From contig NC_087070.1 of the NCBI RefSeq assembly GCF_963678635.1, forward strand, positions 5,244,539 through 5,304,538: a stretch of 60,000 nucleotides of DNA, read 5' to 3'. Origin of the DNA: Symsagittifera roscoffensis. Lineage: Eukaryota; Xenacoelomorpha; Acoela; Convolutidae. Made by a program: the position numbers and the translations under genes. A model generated the notes under the pieces. The model was not told where the DNA came from, ran no database searches, and saw only the letters and a list, made by a program, of their open reading frames with translations. Below are positions 20,079 to 29,315 of the stretch, one piece after another; within the stretch, counting starts at the first letter, position 1; every line of letters begins with the position of its first letter.

Positions 20079-22684
20079 AACTATTAATTTTTCTCCAACT
20101 CCTTTTTCTAGTAATCTCAAATCAAAACATAAACCCTTCTCCCCGCACAGGACCCCAAGATTTATTAGTAACACATTACGATTGTGAAGAAAACGAACAA
20201 AAAACACTACACAAGTATGCAATAAATCAAGTATCACAATGCGAAACAGAACCCCAAGCCATAGAAACTACAAATGTAATAACAACACTTTATTCAAAAG
20301 CCCGAGCAACTACAGTTATAGGATATAAATTCACAGCAACATTTTCTGAAAAGAAAGTACATTGTTCACAAGTCTCAAACGGAAATAAAAACCGACTTGA
20401 CCATGAATCATTCTACCAGAGTAATATAGAACGACTTTTACATCTCAATCCCGAAGATTGTAAAAACGAGTTACTCCGACTAAACATCACAAAAAATAAA
20501 AACACAGATAGAAAGTTAGTATATTTCCAAGTTTTTTCAGATTCTGTACATCAAGCAGAACTTGAAAGATATCAAGGACATATAAAACTAGATGAAAAGT
20601 ACCCATATAACGGCGCACACGGACGATTAACTTATGATATACACGATAAACACTGGATACCACACATTGGTATAAATGACCCATCAAACTGCAAAGCAGA
20701 CACAAAAAACAAAGGATACCAAGAGATCATGTTTTTCGATTGGAAAATACAACTCGAAAAAATACAACTCACACGAGATTTATCAGACAACACAATGATC
20801 TATCAAGGAATTAGATTACCTTGTAAAAACGACCAAGGTTATTGCGACCCTACAACAAGAACACAAGCAACAATTGTTTGGTTCCCCGAAGACACATGTA
20901 CAACATTTCAAGTAGCAAAAATACACGCTCGTATGATAAAATTTCACGAAAAATATTTTATACAATCAATACCATATGAACAAGTAAATCCATTACGAAA
21001 AATAAGTTCTAATTTTAGAAACATTCATAATATAGAAAATAAATTAACACGTTTTCAAATATATCAAGAAACAGAACTTGCATGTAAATACAGAAACCCA
21101 CTCCACAAAACACAATACTCTGAAATATTAGTTGAATACGAAAATGGATTCGACATGACCACTGGAAAACTAAAAGTTGACCCATACGCCACAAGTCATC
21201 CTCCAAATGAAGGAACATCATACATACCAGTTCATTTTCAAAAGTATACAGGTCAACCTGGTGGACATTTAAAGCCCCAAGACGATCACAGCACACGTTT
21301 ACAAGAACTATCCCTGATGAATAGTACATATTTTGGTAATATCCACTATGATATTCACTTGGATATGAAACTAGACTACACGATTAGCCGAATTTTTCAA
21401 GAAATGTCACTCTCCGAATTGGAAACACTACACCAACTATGCGAATTAGAAAGAACACAAATATTACAATCACTCGCACTAGCAGTATTAAAAATACCCT
21501 ATGCAGGATATTTACTATCAGGAAATAGATCAAATTTTTTAGACTATGAAGGAAACATCTTATGGTTTTATACTTGTACTAAAAAAGTATCACCACTATA
21601 CGTTTTTGAAGATAAACGAAGCTATAAAAGAATCCCTATCTTTTATAAGAATAAAGTACATTTCGTTGACACACTTTCACGAAGAACCTATTTCTGGGAT
21701 ACCGCAGTCCCATGTGGATCAGAAAATAGCCACAACGTAGTACAGCTAAACCCTGATGAAGATAAATATTACCTTCTCACCCCATATCCCACATTAATGC
21801 AATCACTCAAAAAATTTTCACCAGAAAGCATTCGCGCTATCGCTCGAAACCCAAATATAGACTTACAATCAATAGGAATATACTCAAAATCAGATATTCA
21901 ACATCACATTAGAACACAACAATTCCAAGAATTATTAACACAAATGGACACAATACAAAGACAATCAATTGACCAAAACTTACGCAAACTTGCCGAAACC
22001 GCAGGATTTGCTGACATCTATACGCAAGACTATAGCGGATATTTTAAAGACATTAAAGATTATATATATCTAAACGGTGAAAAATACCGTCCCCAAGATA
22101 TATCACCTATCAATATTTTTAGCTTTGTTACACTCAAGAATGAAATTCTTGATTTTCTAGGATGGCCCTACTACATCTTAGAAAAACTGACTATTTTATA
22201 CGCAATGTTTAACTTTATTGGATTTCTTTTTTCACTCTTAAAAGGAATCTATAACACATGTGCTATACACACACAAGTCAATAGACAAGCAAGTGTAGCA
22301 CGCATACTATTTGCAGGATTTTTTGGAATCTTTTCTACATCTATAAACAAAATTCTTTTAGACGCACAAATAAAAGAATATAACACAAAAATAGCAACAA
22401 GACAGAACACATACGACGAAGAACATAACAATGTAGATACAACACCAACAGCACCACAGTTACCACCCCTACCACATAACCATCCATTATCCCTAGTCCC
22501 ACGTAATTTTCGAAATTTAGCCATAACACATAATCAAAATTTTAGACCAACTATATCACAAAGTCCCATCCAACATATAATGCCACACCACTCACAAGAT
22601 GACAATACTTATGAACAAATTATAGAACAACCCCATACCACCGCTTTTCAGTCTCAAAATAATAATTTTTTTAGCCCACGATGA
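20066..22684 (+). CDS. env: Envelope-like glycoprotein of copy 1, 872 aa
   Basis: A membrane glycoprotein candidate. It has a signal peptide at residues 1-18 (LKLLIFLQLLFLVIS), then a Cys-containing ectodomain with several N-x-S/T sites. A hydrophobic anchor lies at about 705-728 (ILYAMFNFIGFLFSLL) and a second hydrophobic segment at about 745-762 (ILFAGFFGIFSTSI), followed by a Pro/Gln/His-rich tail. The early ectodomain has the spacing YDC...C and the later CKNDQGYCDPTTR with FPEDTC. That arrangement I associate with chuvirus-type glycoproteins captured by arthropod and other invertebrate LTR elements. This assignment is by pattern and is not proven. The start overlaps ORF-X by 13 nt and the stop overlaps the next gene as ATGA. 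Env presence suggests a retrovirus-like capacity to leave the cell. Confidence 0.75.
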   Translation: MYILKLLIFLQLLFLVISNQNINPSPRTGPQDLLVTHYDCEENEQKTLHKYAINQVSQCETEPQAIETTNVITTLYSKARATTVIGYKFTATFSEKKVHCSQVSNGNKNRLDHESFYQSNIERLLHLNPEDCKNELLRLNITKNKNTDRKLVYFQVFSDSVHQAELERYQGHIKLDEKYPYNGAHGRLTYDIHDKHWIPHIGINDPSNCKADTKNKGYQEIMFFDWKIQLEKIQLTRDLSDNTMIYQGIRLPCKNDQGYCDPTTRTQATIVWFPEDTCTTFQVAKIHARMIKFHEKYFIQSIPYEQVNPLRKISSNFRNIHNIENKLTRFQIYQETELACKYRNPLHKTQYSEILVEYENGFDMTTGKLKVDPYATSHPPNEGTSYIPVHFQKYTGQPGGHLKPQDDHSTRLQELSLMNSTYFGNIHYDIHLDMKLDYTISRIFQEMSLSELETLHQLCELERTQILQSLALAVLKIPYAGYLLSGNRSNFLDYEGNILWFYTCTKKVSPLYVFEDKRSYKRIPIFYKNKVHFVDTLSRRTYFWDTAVPCGSENSHNVVQLNPDEDKYYLLTPYPTLMQSLKKFSPESIRAIARNPNIDLQSIGIYSKSDIQHHIRTQQFQELLTQMDTIQRQSIDQNLRKLAETAGFADIYTQDYSGYFKDIKDYIYLNGEKYRPQDISPINIFSFVTLKNEILDFLGWPYYILEKLTILYAMFNFIGFLFSLLKGIYNTCAIHTQVNRQASVARILFAGFFGIFSTSINKILLDAQIKEYNTKIATRQNTYDEEHNNVDTTPTAPQLPPLPHNHPLSLVPRNFRNLAITHNQNFRPTISQSPIQHIMPHHSQDDNTYEQIIEQPHTTAFQSQNNNFFSPR

Positions 22685-23472
22685 GCCGACAACTTGGATC
22701 CCTACACCGTTCAAATTCCCACCCAACCAACCTCACTACTCCCATTACAATAATATCACTTTTTGCTTTCCCGCCACCCGATTTCCCAACCAGTAATGTA
22801 ACATCAGGCATGAATTCCGATACTAATTCACACATCTCAGTTTTATACTCCACATCACAACTCAATAACCCGAATATTGAAACCCCCGATGAATTTGCCG
22901 ACTCTGAACCATCTCCATCCAATAATTTTCCCACCAACCCCTCAATTTTTTCCCAACCCCCTTTTCAACCCATATTACCAAATAACCCTGACCCATCCAA
23001 TTCTACACCCTCTTATGCTTCCCAAGTCACTCCAACCTATTCCTCACTTCACTCAGACCAATCATCTCATTCTCCAGATACCCCCCGAATCTCCCCAGAA
23101 CTAGATAACTTCATTACCCTACAACAACAACCCTATCACCTTGACATCCCAACCATAAACCAAATCTCATCCACAATAGATTCATCCAACCCTCCTACCC
23201 CTACAGCCTCTTCAATTTATACTGAATCATTAGCACCATCATCCACATCTACTGAATCTTCACTCAGCACTAATAAAGCTTACCGCACTTTTAAAAGAAA
23301 GTTCCCCAACCATCCTTTCCCAGCGAAACCGGGAACAGCCCGTGAATATATCAACCATCCAAAACACACTAACACAAAAGAATTTTTAGCTATCACCTTA
23401 CCCTCATTTCCACAATACACCTTAAACACCTGTGAAAAATGCAGGTTCAATATCTTTAATTCACTGAACTAA
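22681..23472 (+). pseudogene. Post-env protein, N-terminal part, cut by nested insertion
   Basis: Starts in an ATGA overlap with env. Residues 1-250 are Ser/Pro/Thr-rich with little order, then more basic (YRTFKRKFPNHPFPAKPG). At 23430 the nested gypsy element interrupts the gene; the last 14 codons after that point come from the insert's LTR. The remainder of the gene resumes at 29316 and ends at 30378. Copy 2 shows the uninterrupted arrangement, in which the two parts are one frame of about 602 codons. No family is recognised. Confidence 0.75.
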
Positions 23473-23630
23473 GATTGACTCGTTTATTCTTTTACGGTTA
23501 ACAACAGTGAATCCAAACATCGCAGACTAAACTTAAGGTTGACAGGTATTAATTAATTAGTAGCCGCACCAGACACATGGCTAACCAATGGCGCCAACAC
23601 GTAATATATGATTAGATTCTATATATGACA
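23431..23630 (-). repeat. 3' LTR of nested gypsy element
   Basis: The 200-bp repeat at the downstream end of the reverse-oriented element. It differs from 29116-29315 at one base (GATTCTATA versus GATACTATA). The purine run GAGGGAA (minus strand, 23637-23631) directly precedes it and is the likely polypurine tract. Confidence 0.95.
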
Positions 23631-23637
23631 TTCCCTC
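23631..23637 (-). promoter_or_regulatory. Polypurine tract of nested element
   Basis: On the minus strand GAGGGAA directly abuts the 3' LTR, the expected place for the plus-strand primer. It is short, so the exact extent is uncertain. Confidence 0.5.
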
Positions 23638-23793
23638 AACAATCAATTTTCAAACAACTGTTTTAAAATTATCCAACGGAAATGTTTGAGTTTTAGACCA
23701 GCGATAGTCCACCCTCTCCCTGGGCATGAGTTTTAGTTTAACAAGTTTCTTGAGTTTCCTTTTTCACTCCCTCTTTCAAATGTGCCTTCCTGC

Positions 23794-24276
23794 TCAATTA
23801 GTGTCCCGCTCTCTGTCTTCCTCTCCTTTGGATGTTCTCGCTTTCAATATACTATCTATCATAACCCCGCCGAATTTAGATACCGCCGTCCGCTTCCTGG
23901 TACTTTTCCGTGATCCTGTTCCATCTTCTGATTCTTGACTAGAGTATGATACGAGACGTAAGCGTCGTACTCGTTCCCCTTTCTTTTTAGAATGTTTCCC
24001 CCCTCGTCCTTCGTTACTCAAATTTGGGGCACTCCCCCCTTGCTCGTTGCTCATAGTCTGGACCTCCGTGTCCACCCCCTGGGATTTTCCAGCTCCGCTT
24101 CCTTCGGATAAGTTTGGTCTTCCAATTCCGTCTTCTACATCGTTATTCATTTTTGGTTCATATCCTTCCACATCTCGCCCTGGTGCTATTGTTGAGTTCC
24201 CTGTGTGTTTGGAAATTGTTATTGGCTCGTACTCCGAGTCCGAATCGTCCTCCTCCGCTGGTGAAAATTCTCGTAC
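23794..24276 (-). pseudogene. Nested element: C-terminal tail of pol beyond an in-frame TGA
   Basis: The pol frame of the nested element stops at TGA (24279-24277) but stays open in the same frame for 160 more codons. That extension is acidic then basic (AEEDDSDSEYEP, later RKSTRKRTAVSKFGGVMI) and matches the tail of the relic at 3579-4198. The TGA therefore looks like a nonsense change removing a genuine tail in this copy. Termination with readthrough is a less likely alternative. Confidence 0.6.
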
Positions 24277-27200
24277 TCAGTTATCAGCCGTACTCTGTGC
24301 GCTTGCTTTACTCTGTGTGCTCGTCCCCGCCGCCTGTTCGTTCGCTGCTCGCTTTAGTTCCGCCCGACGTTGCAATGAACTCATAGCTGGGGGTGGTAGT
24401 GTTAGCTTACTCGCGGTAGTTGGCGCGTTCGATTTGATGGCTTTCTCGGCAACCCCACTTTTCCTAAGTACAGAGCCATTTGCTAGAGTTATAGTGTGCT
24501 TAGATTCGCGAATTACTTTTTGGTTTATGGGTCTATACCTTTTATTGCTATCCTTGAGTCGTTGGAACAACAGTTCGGTCCGTTTACTTGGCTGTTTAGA
24601 CTTTCCCCCACAAGCCTGTTTCCCGTCCCCGTCAGCCATTGGTGTTCCATCCGCCGCCGAAACTAGTTGATTTTGCGTCAGTCGCCTAGGGTGATTCATA
24701 TGATCGACATCAAACTCCACGTCGGATCGTTCTTCCCAATCCGTTGCCATGGGTTGGATGTTCCTCGGAGCTCTGGGGTCAGTAGAATCTAAATAGGCAG
24801 ATTTTTGTTTCAACACTCTGGCCCAGTTTAGGTTTTGCAGGGTTGGCTTTTTCGTAAGATTTCGCAGTACCGTATTGGCTTCTCTGCCGTGATGAGCCTC
24901 AAACGGCGATATCTTGAGAGTAGCATTTGGGGCAAATCTTAGAGCACTCAAGGCTCGTTCTATCATTGATTCTAAGTTTCCACTATCTTTTTCTTTAGCG
25001 TAAGTTAAGACAAAGTTTTTCAGACTGCCAATGGTACGTTCGACACACCCGGTGGCGCGATGATCATTCACGGGTGAATAAATTATTTCAATTCCTTCGG
25101 AATTGCAAAATGATTTAACTGCATTCGATGTGAAACTTGTACCTTGATCCATAAAAATTTTCCTAGGGACACCATGTTGAGATATGTATTGTTTAATGAA
25201 CTTAAGGACCTTGTCGCTTTTATTATTTCCGCAGATCATTGCAGAGGGCCAACGTGAGAATCGGTCAACCGCTACCAAGACATATTTACATGATTCATTT
25301 AAATATCTAATTGGACCCCAAAAATCAAGCTGTAGGCATTCGTTCGGCTCGCATGGTTCATAGATCTTCCCAACATCACCTTTGGCGCATAATGGTTTAA
25401 GGCTTTTACCTGCATCGGTGCATTCCTTGCATCCATCCGCAGCTGCGACTAAACTCCGGTGGAGATAGGGAAACCAGACATCCCTCGCAGCGTCGAACAT
25501 ACTCGAGCGCCCATGGTGAAACGCATGTATCCGATTAACCACAGCCTTCCTGAGTGGTATGGGGATGACGAGTCGTTCGTCCATCCACAGACAATTTTCC
25601 CGCACGTGGAAATCATGTGTATGCTGTCCGAGGTAGGCACCCATTGCTCTGACCTTCTTTTCCAAATCCGGGTCCTTACTCTCCACCAGTTCTTTTATTG
25701 CGCGCATCTGGGGGTCCCCTTTATAGTTCGCTTCCACGAGCTTCAGGTTGAATAGCTCCGGCAGTGCACTGCTTTTGCGGACTATCTTGCAGTCCCGGGG
25801 GATTACTGACATGATGACGTTCCCTCCTGCTGGGTATGCCGCCGGAAAAATTTCACCTCCGAATGCCGAAGGAATGGAGATGACTGTGTTGCATCGAATG
25901 TCCCTGGTGTGATGCGTCTCCGCCTCCAATCGTGCATCCACAATCTCCACCTCGCTGCTACTGCCGCTCGTTATTTCTGGATGTTTCAACAGTAATTTAT
26001 TTAATTTCTTCAAATTAAGTGATGTCATAGTAGATATGTGTATTTTGTTAGATCGATAACTTGTTTTGTTAAATAGAGGACTACTGTTTACTGTGGAATT
26101 AATATCAGACTCACGTAGTTTACATTCGGTGATTGACTTTACTACTTTTGCGCTTTCCCGGTCATTACACTCAGCTATTCGTTTTAGTGGCTTCTGATTG
26201 GTCAACCGATGGTCACGCGTTTTGACGCCCTCTTCCGGTGGAATGTTAACTTTATCGTTTCCAACTTGAATATCTTTAGCTGAAACAATTGATTCCTTTG
26301 ATGCTTTGATTATCCCTTTATTGGTATCAATATATCCGAGTGAATTGGTAATTGATTTCAATTTTGCCACTGTGAAAGTGTTATCATAAAGACTAACTTT
26401 CGTGGCTTCCCCCACCGGATGCCTTGAAAGGTAATCCGCCAGGCCAATTTTAGCCCCAGGCATGTGTTCAATGACAAAATCAAAGGGGATAATTCTATCA
26501 ATCCAGCGAGTTAATCGACTGAACATAGTCTTGTTTCTCTTATTGTTCCCATTCAATAAAGATAGCAAAGCCTTATGATCTGTCACCACAGTAAATTTCC
26601 GCCCGAAAATATAATTTCTGAAGTATTCGAAGCCCCAAACTACGGCCAGCATTTCTAGCTCATTCGTCGAATATTTCTTTTCGGCCGCATTTAAAAACCG
26701 GGACGCAAATGATATTGGTCGCCAACCCTCGGTGCCTAGTTGTTCGAGTACCGCCCCCAAACCGTTATGGCTTGCGTCGCACACGATACGTATGTCCTTA
26801 TGTACATCGAAGTGCTTAAGTTCGACAATGTTCGCTACTTGTTTCTTAATCGATTCGAACGCTGTTTGGCAGTCAATTGTCCAGAGGAATTCGTTCTTCT
26901 TACTTAGAAGTGGACGTAGAGGCGCCGAAGTTTCCGCTAACGCCGGTAAATATTTGTGAAGACTATGGATTGACCCCATGAACGATTTCAACTGAGAGAG
27001 CGTTTTCGGGGCGGTTAATTTGTCAATTGGATCTGTTTTCCGCACCATTGGTGTAATCCCTGATTTCGTAATCCGGTGGCCTAACCACTCGCAAGTATTT
27101 TTCGCAAATTGACATTTTTCTAGCTTCAAAGCCATATTTTCTTTATCGAGTTTCATTAAAATCTTCTCCACTAAAGCGATATGTTCGATCTTGGTACCTT

Positions 27201-28830
27201 TCGAAATTACTAATATATCATCAATGAACGCATGCGCGCACGGAAATTCAGCCAGAATGGCATCCATGACCCGTTGAAATTCCGCCGGCATGGTTGTCAA
27301 TCCGTAGAATCCTGTTTTGAATCGATATGTACCGGTAGAACGGCCTCCCACCAATGAAAAATTGCAATGTTTACTAGTGTTTTCGTTTAAAGGAAGTTGA
27401 CCGTATGCGTACGTGAGGTCCATCGTTGTAAAAAAAACATCCCCCTGTTTGCGTTCGCTGATAGTTTGCCCTACGATGTCCATTAGTTCTTCAATATTGG
27501 GCATTTGGTATTTATTCTTATGCACTTGTTTGTTTAGTTCTCTAGATTCCAGTGCAAGTTTAACAGAACCGTCCTTTTTCACGGTGATGACAATAGGTGA
27601 AACAAAATATTTGTCTGAACATTCTTCCAACTTTTGGATATGACCCTGTCCCAACAGTTTTTCAATCTCCTTATTGACTTTTTCCTGTAATGTTATAGGT
27701 ACTCGCCTACCTTTTTGTTGAATTGGAGTTAGGTTTTTGAAGAAATCTGCCTGCACCTTATAATTTCGAATGCGCCCTACCCTGTGAAAAAGATGTTGAA
27801 ATTGCTTACAGAAATGTGTCTGCCACTCATCCAGGTCATTGTCCATCGCCACAGTTCCTTCCGTGGTATGTATGCTTTTCACCCCTTCTGTCGATGGTGC
27901 TTGTACCAGCATCAGTCCTAGTGAGGGCATTAAATCCCTGCCAATAATAGACGGTCGGCACCCTCCGATGACGTTTATATCCGACGAACAAGTCCATCCA
28001 TTGGAATGAAGCGTGACTTGCATCTTGCCCAGAAATTTTAACGGATTGTTTCCGTAATCGCGGAATTGGTCGTCTTGTGGATTCAGCGGTTTCAATTGTA
28101 CGTTGACTGTCCCCAGGGTACGTTTTAGTTCCCCAATAGTGAAGATGGATATTGGCGAACCACTGTCAATCCAGGCCTGAGTTGCTTTGCCGTTGATTCT
28201 TAAGGCTAGTTTGGCCCCCGCGACTTTTAATTCAGTTTCCTCCTTCCGCCGAATTGACATAACCACATACTCCGTCGAACTATCCGAATCCCATCCATGT
28301 GCCGGTGTCTTTGAATCAGTCACCCATCCGACAGAACTTCCGTAATTGGATGCACTCTCCTCCGGATAATCTTGGGTAGTCCCGCCGTTGGTGTCATCCT
28401 CATTTATCATGCCTACGCGACCCCTATTCGCCGATCGACGTCCTCTACAAGTTCGCTCATAGTGTCCCATTTTCTTGCAAAAGTTGCAGGTTACATTTCT
28501 TGCTGGGCACTTTGGAATGTGGTCCGGGGTAAAACCACTCTGGTCGCAATTGTAGCACTTGCGATCTGCTGCTCCTCCGCGGCCCCTTGTGCCGCCCCTG
28601 CCAAATCCACGTCCGCCTCTTTGGAATGGACGACGGTACCCTCCTCTAATTGCGCTTATAGGCTCCGCTTTAATTTGTAGTGAACCCGCTGGTGCCGCAG
28701 TAAGTCCCCCATCGGATACTTTATACGACTTTGCGTATTTGTCCCCCCGTTCATATGACAAAGCAATCTGGATATCGGGTAGTCGCCAGGTCCAGATGGG
28801 GCTTCCGGTTATGTAATTCGTCCTGTCCAC
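24277..28830 (-). CDS. pol: Nested gypsy Gag(nucleocapsid)-Pol, 1517 aa
   Basis: A long open frame. Residues about 1-85 are the end of Gag (QIALSYERGDKYAKSYK, then an Arg/Gly-rich stretch). Two zinc knuckles follow at about 90-128, the first atypical (CYNC with a longer spacing to His and Cys) and the second canonical, CNFCKKMGHYERTC. Retropepsin IDSGSP has its aspartate at 222. RT has FIDD at 535-538 instead of YxDD. RNase H has CDASHNGLG (D685) and TDHKALL. The integrase core residues are D1169, D1228 and E1264 (58 and 35 residues between), with an HHCC finger before them. The start shown is only the first ATG of the frame; the true N-terminus was in the gag frame at 29116, from which it is now separated by a frame change. 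Confidence 0.9.
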   Translation of the reverse strand: MDRTNYITGSPIWTWRLPDIQIALSYERGDKYAKSYKVSDGGLTAAPAGSLQIKAEPISAIRGGYRRPFQRGGRGFGRGGTRGRGGAADRKCYNCDQSGFTPDHIPKCPARNVTCNFCKKMGHYERTCRGRRSANRGRVGMINEDDTNGGTTQDYPEESASNYGSSVGWVTDSKTPAHGWDSDSSTEYVVMSIRRKEETELKVAGAKLALRINGKATQAWIDSGSPISIFTIGELKRTLGTVNVQLKPLNPQDDQFRDYGNNPLKFLGKMQVTLHSNGWTCSSDINVIGGCRPSIIGRDLMPSLGLMLVQAPSTEGVKSIHTTEGTVAMDNDLDEWQTHFCKQFQHLFHRVGRIRNYKVQADFFKNLTPIQQKGRRVPITLQEKVNKEIEKLLGQGHIQKLEECSDKYFVSPIVITVKKDGSVKLALESRELNKQVHKNKYQMPNIEELMDIVGQTISERKQGDVFFTTMDLTYAYGQLPLNENTSKHCNFSLVGGRSTGTYRFKTGFYGLTTMPAEFQRVMDAILAEFPCAHAFIDDILVISKGTKIEHIALVEKILMKLDKENMALKLEKCQFAKNTCEWLGHRITKSGITPMVRKTDPIDKLTAPKTLSQLKSFMGSIHSLHKYLPALAETSAPLRPLLSKKNEFLWTIDCQTAFESIKKQVANIVELKHFDVHKDIRIVCDASHNGLGAVLEQLGTEGWRPISFASRFLNAAEKKYSTNELEMLAVVWGFEYFRNYIFGRKFTVVTDHKALLSLLNGNNKRNKTMFSRLTRWIDRIIPFDFVIEHMPGAKIGLADYLSRHPVGEATKVSLYDNTFTVAKLKSITNSLGYIDTNKGIIKASKESIVSAKDIQVGNDKVNIPPEEGVKTRDHRLTNQKPLKRIAECNDRESAKVVKSITECKLRESDINSTVNSSPLFNKTSYRSNKIHISTMTSLNLKKLNKLLLKHPEITSGSSSEVEIVDARLEAETHHTRDIRCNTVISIPSAFGGEIFPAAYPAGGNVIMSVIPRDCKIVRKSSALPELFNLKLVEANYKGDPQMRAIKELVESKDPDLEKKVRAMGAYLGQHTHDFHVRENCLWMDERLVIPIPLRKAVVNRIHAFHHGRSSMFDAARDVWFPYLHRSLVAAADGCKECTDAGKSLKPLCAKGDVGKIYEPCEPNECLQLDFWGPIRYLNESCKYVLVAVDRFSRWPSAMICGNNKSDKVLKFIKQYISQHGVPRKIFMDQGTSFTSNAVKSFCNSEGIEIIYSPVNDHRATGCVERTIGSLKNFVLTYAKEKDSGNLESMIERALSALRFAPNATLKISPFEAHHGREANTVLRNLTKKPTLQNLNWARVLKQKSAYLDSTDPRAPRNIQPMATDWEERSDVEFDVDHMNHPRRLTQNQLVSAADGTPMADGDGKQACGGKSKQPSKRTELLFQRLKDSNKRYRPINQKVIRESKHTITLANGSVLRKSGVAEKAIKSNAPTTASKLTLPPPAMSSLQRRAELKRAANEQAAGTSTQSKASAQSTADN

Positions 28831-29116
28831 GTTCCCCCAAACACAAATAGAGGTTAGAAATTAGTGTCTGCTCTGCTTCCACTCGATTTTTCCCATTCAC
28901 CTCCTCTGGCAGACCGGTAATTTGCGCCTCAGTGAGCGTATTAGCAAAATAAAATGCCGTCGGATTGAATGAATGTTTTGCTATTACACCCCAGGTGAAT
29001 CGTGTAATCCAATGCTCCCACAACATTGGTGCTTCCGTATTTTTACTCGGCCAAAATGCCGTAATTCCCAGTGGATTTTTTCCTGATCCCGCGCTTTGTC
29101 CTGCTTGCTGCGCCAT
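28751..29116 (-). pseudogene. gag: Nested gypsy Gag, N-terminal part, truncated
   Basis: Begins with an ATG whose A is the last base of the 5' LTR and whose TG is the start of the primer-binding site. The 121-residue frame holds a Gag matrix-like start (WPSKNTEAPMLWEHWITRF, LGERGQDELHNRKPHLDLA). It then runs into another frame within TATCCAGATTGC near 28766. The Gag segment before the zinc knuckles is only about 200 residues in total, short for a gypsy Gag. The frame change occurs where the text jumps from a matrix-type to an end-of-capsid-type segment, so an internal deletion of the capsid region is the likely cause. Confidence 0.7.
29098..29116 (-). promoter_or_regulatory. Primer-binding site fused to gag start codon
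   Basis: On the minus strand the LTR ends in CACA and TGGCGCAGCAAGCAGG follows with no gap. The last LTR base plus TGG forms the gag ATG. TGGCGCAG resembles the tRNA-Ser type primer sites of several gypsy elements; the tRNA assignment is tentative. Confidence 0.7.
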
Positions 29117-29315
29117 GTGAAAAATGCAGGTTCAATATCTTTAATTCACTGAACTAAGATTGACTCGTTTATTCTTTTACGGTTAACAACAGTGAATCCA
29201 AACATCGCAGACTAAACTTAAGGTTGACAGGTATTAATTAATTAGTAGCCGCACCAGACACATGGCTAACCAATGGCGCCAACACGTAATATATGATTAG
29301 ATACTATATATGACA
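29116..29315 (-). repeat. 5' LTR of nested gypsy element
   Basis: The 200-bp upstream LTR of the reverse-oriented element, 99.5% identical to its partner. The downstream flank CACC (29316-29319) is the second copy of the target duplication. Confidence 0.95.

Larger units (their letters stand above)
23431..29315 (-). mobile_element. Nested Ty3/gypsy element, 5885 bp
   Basis: Inserted in the post-env gene of the large element in reverse orientation. It has 200-bp LTRs with one difference, at 23431-23630 and 29116-29315. On its own strand they begin TGTCATATATAG and end CATTTTTCACA. The 4-bp duplication CACC lies at 23427-23430 and 29316-29319; the empty site is seen in copy 2 near 59590. The body encodes a shortened gag, protease, RT, RNase H, integrase and a basic tail. 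It is much less A-rich than its host element and belongs to the same family as the relic at 1-4198. It inserted recently, after the large element. Confidence 0.95.

Noticed and set aside
23794-24171. Separate accessory gene after pol in the nested element
   Set aside because: It is in the same frame as pol and continuous with it except for one TGA, and the relic shows it as the Pol tail.
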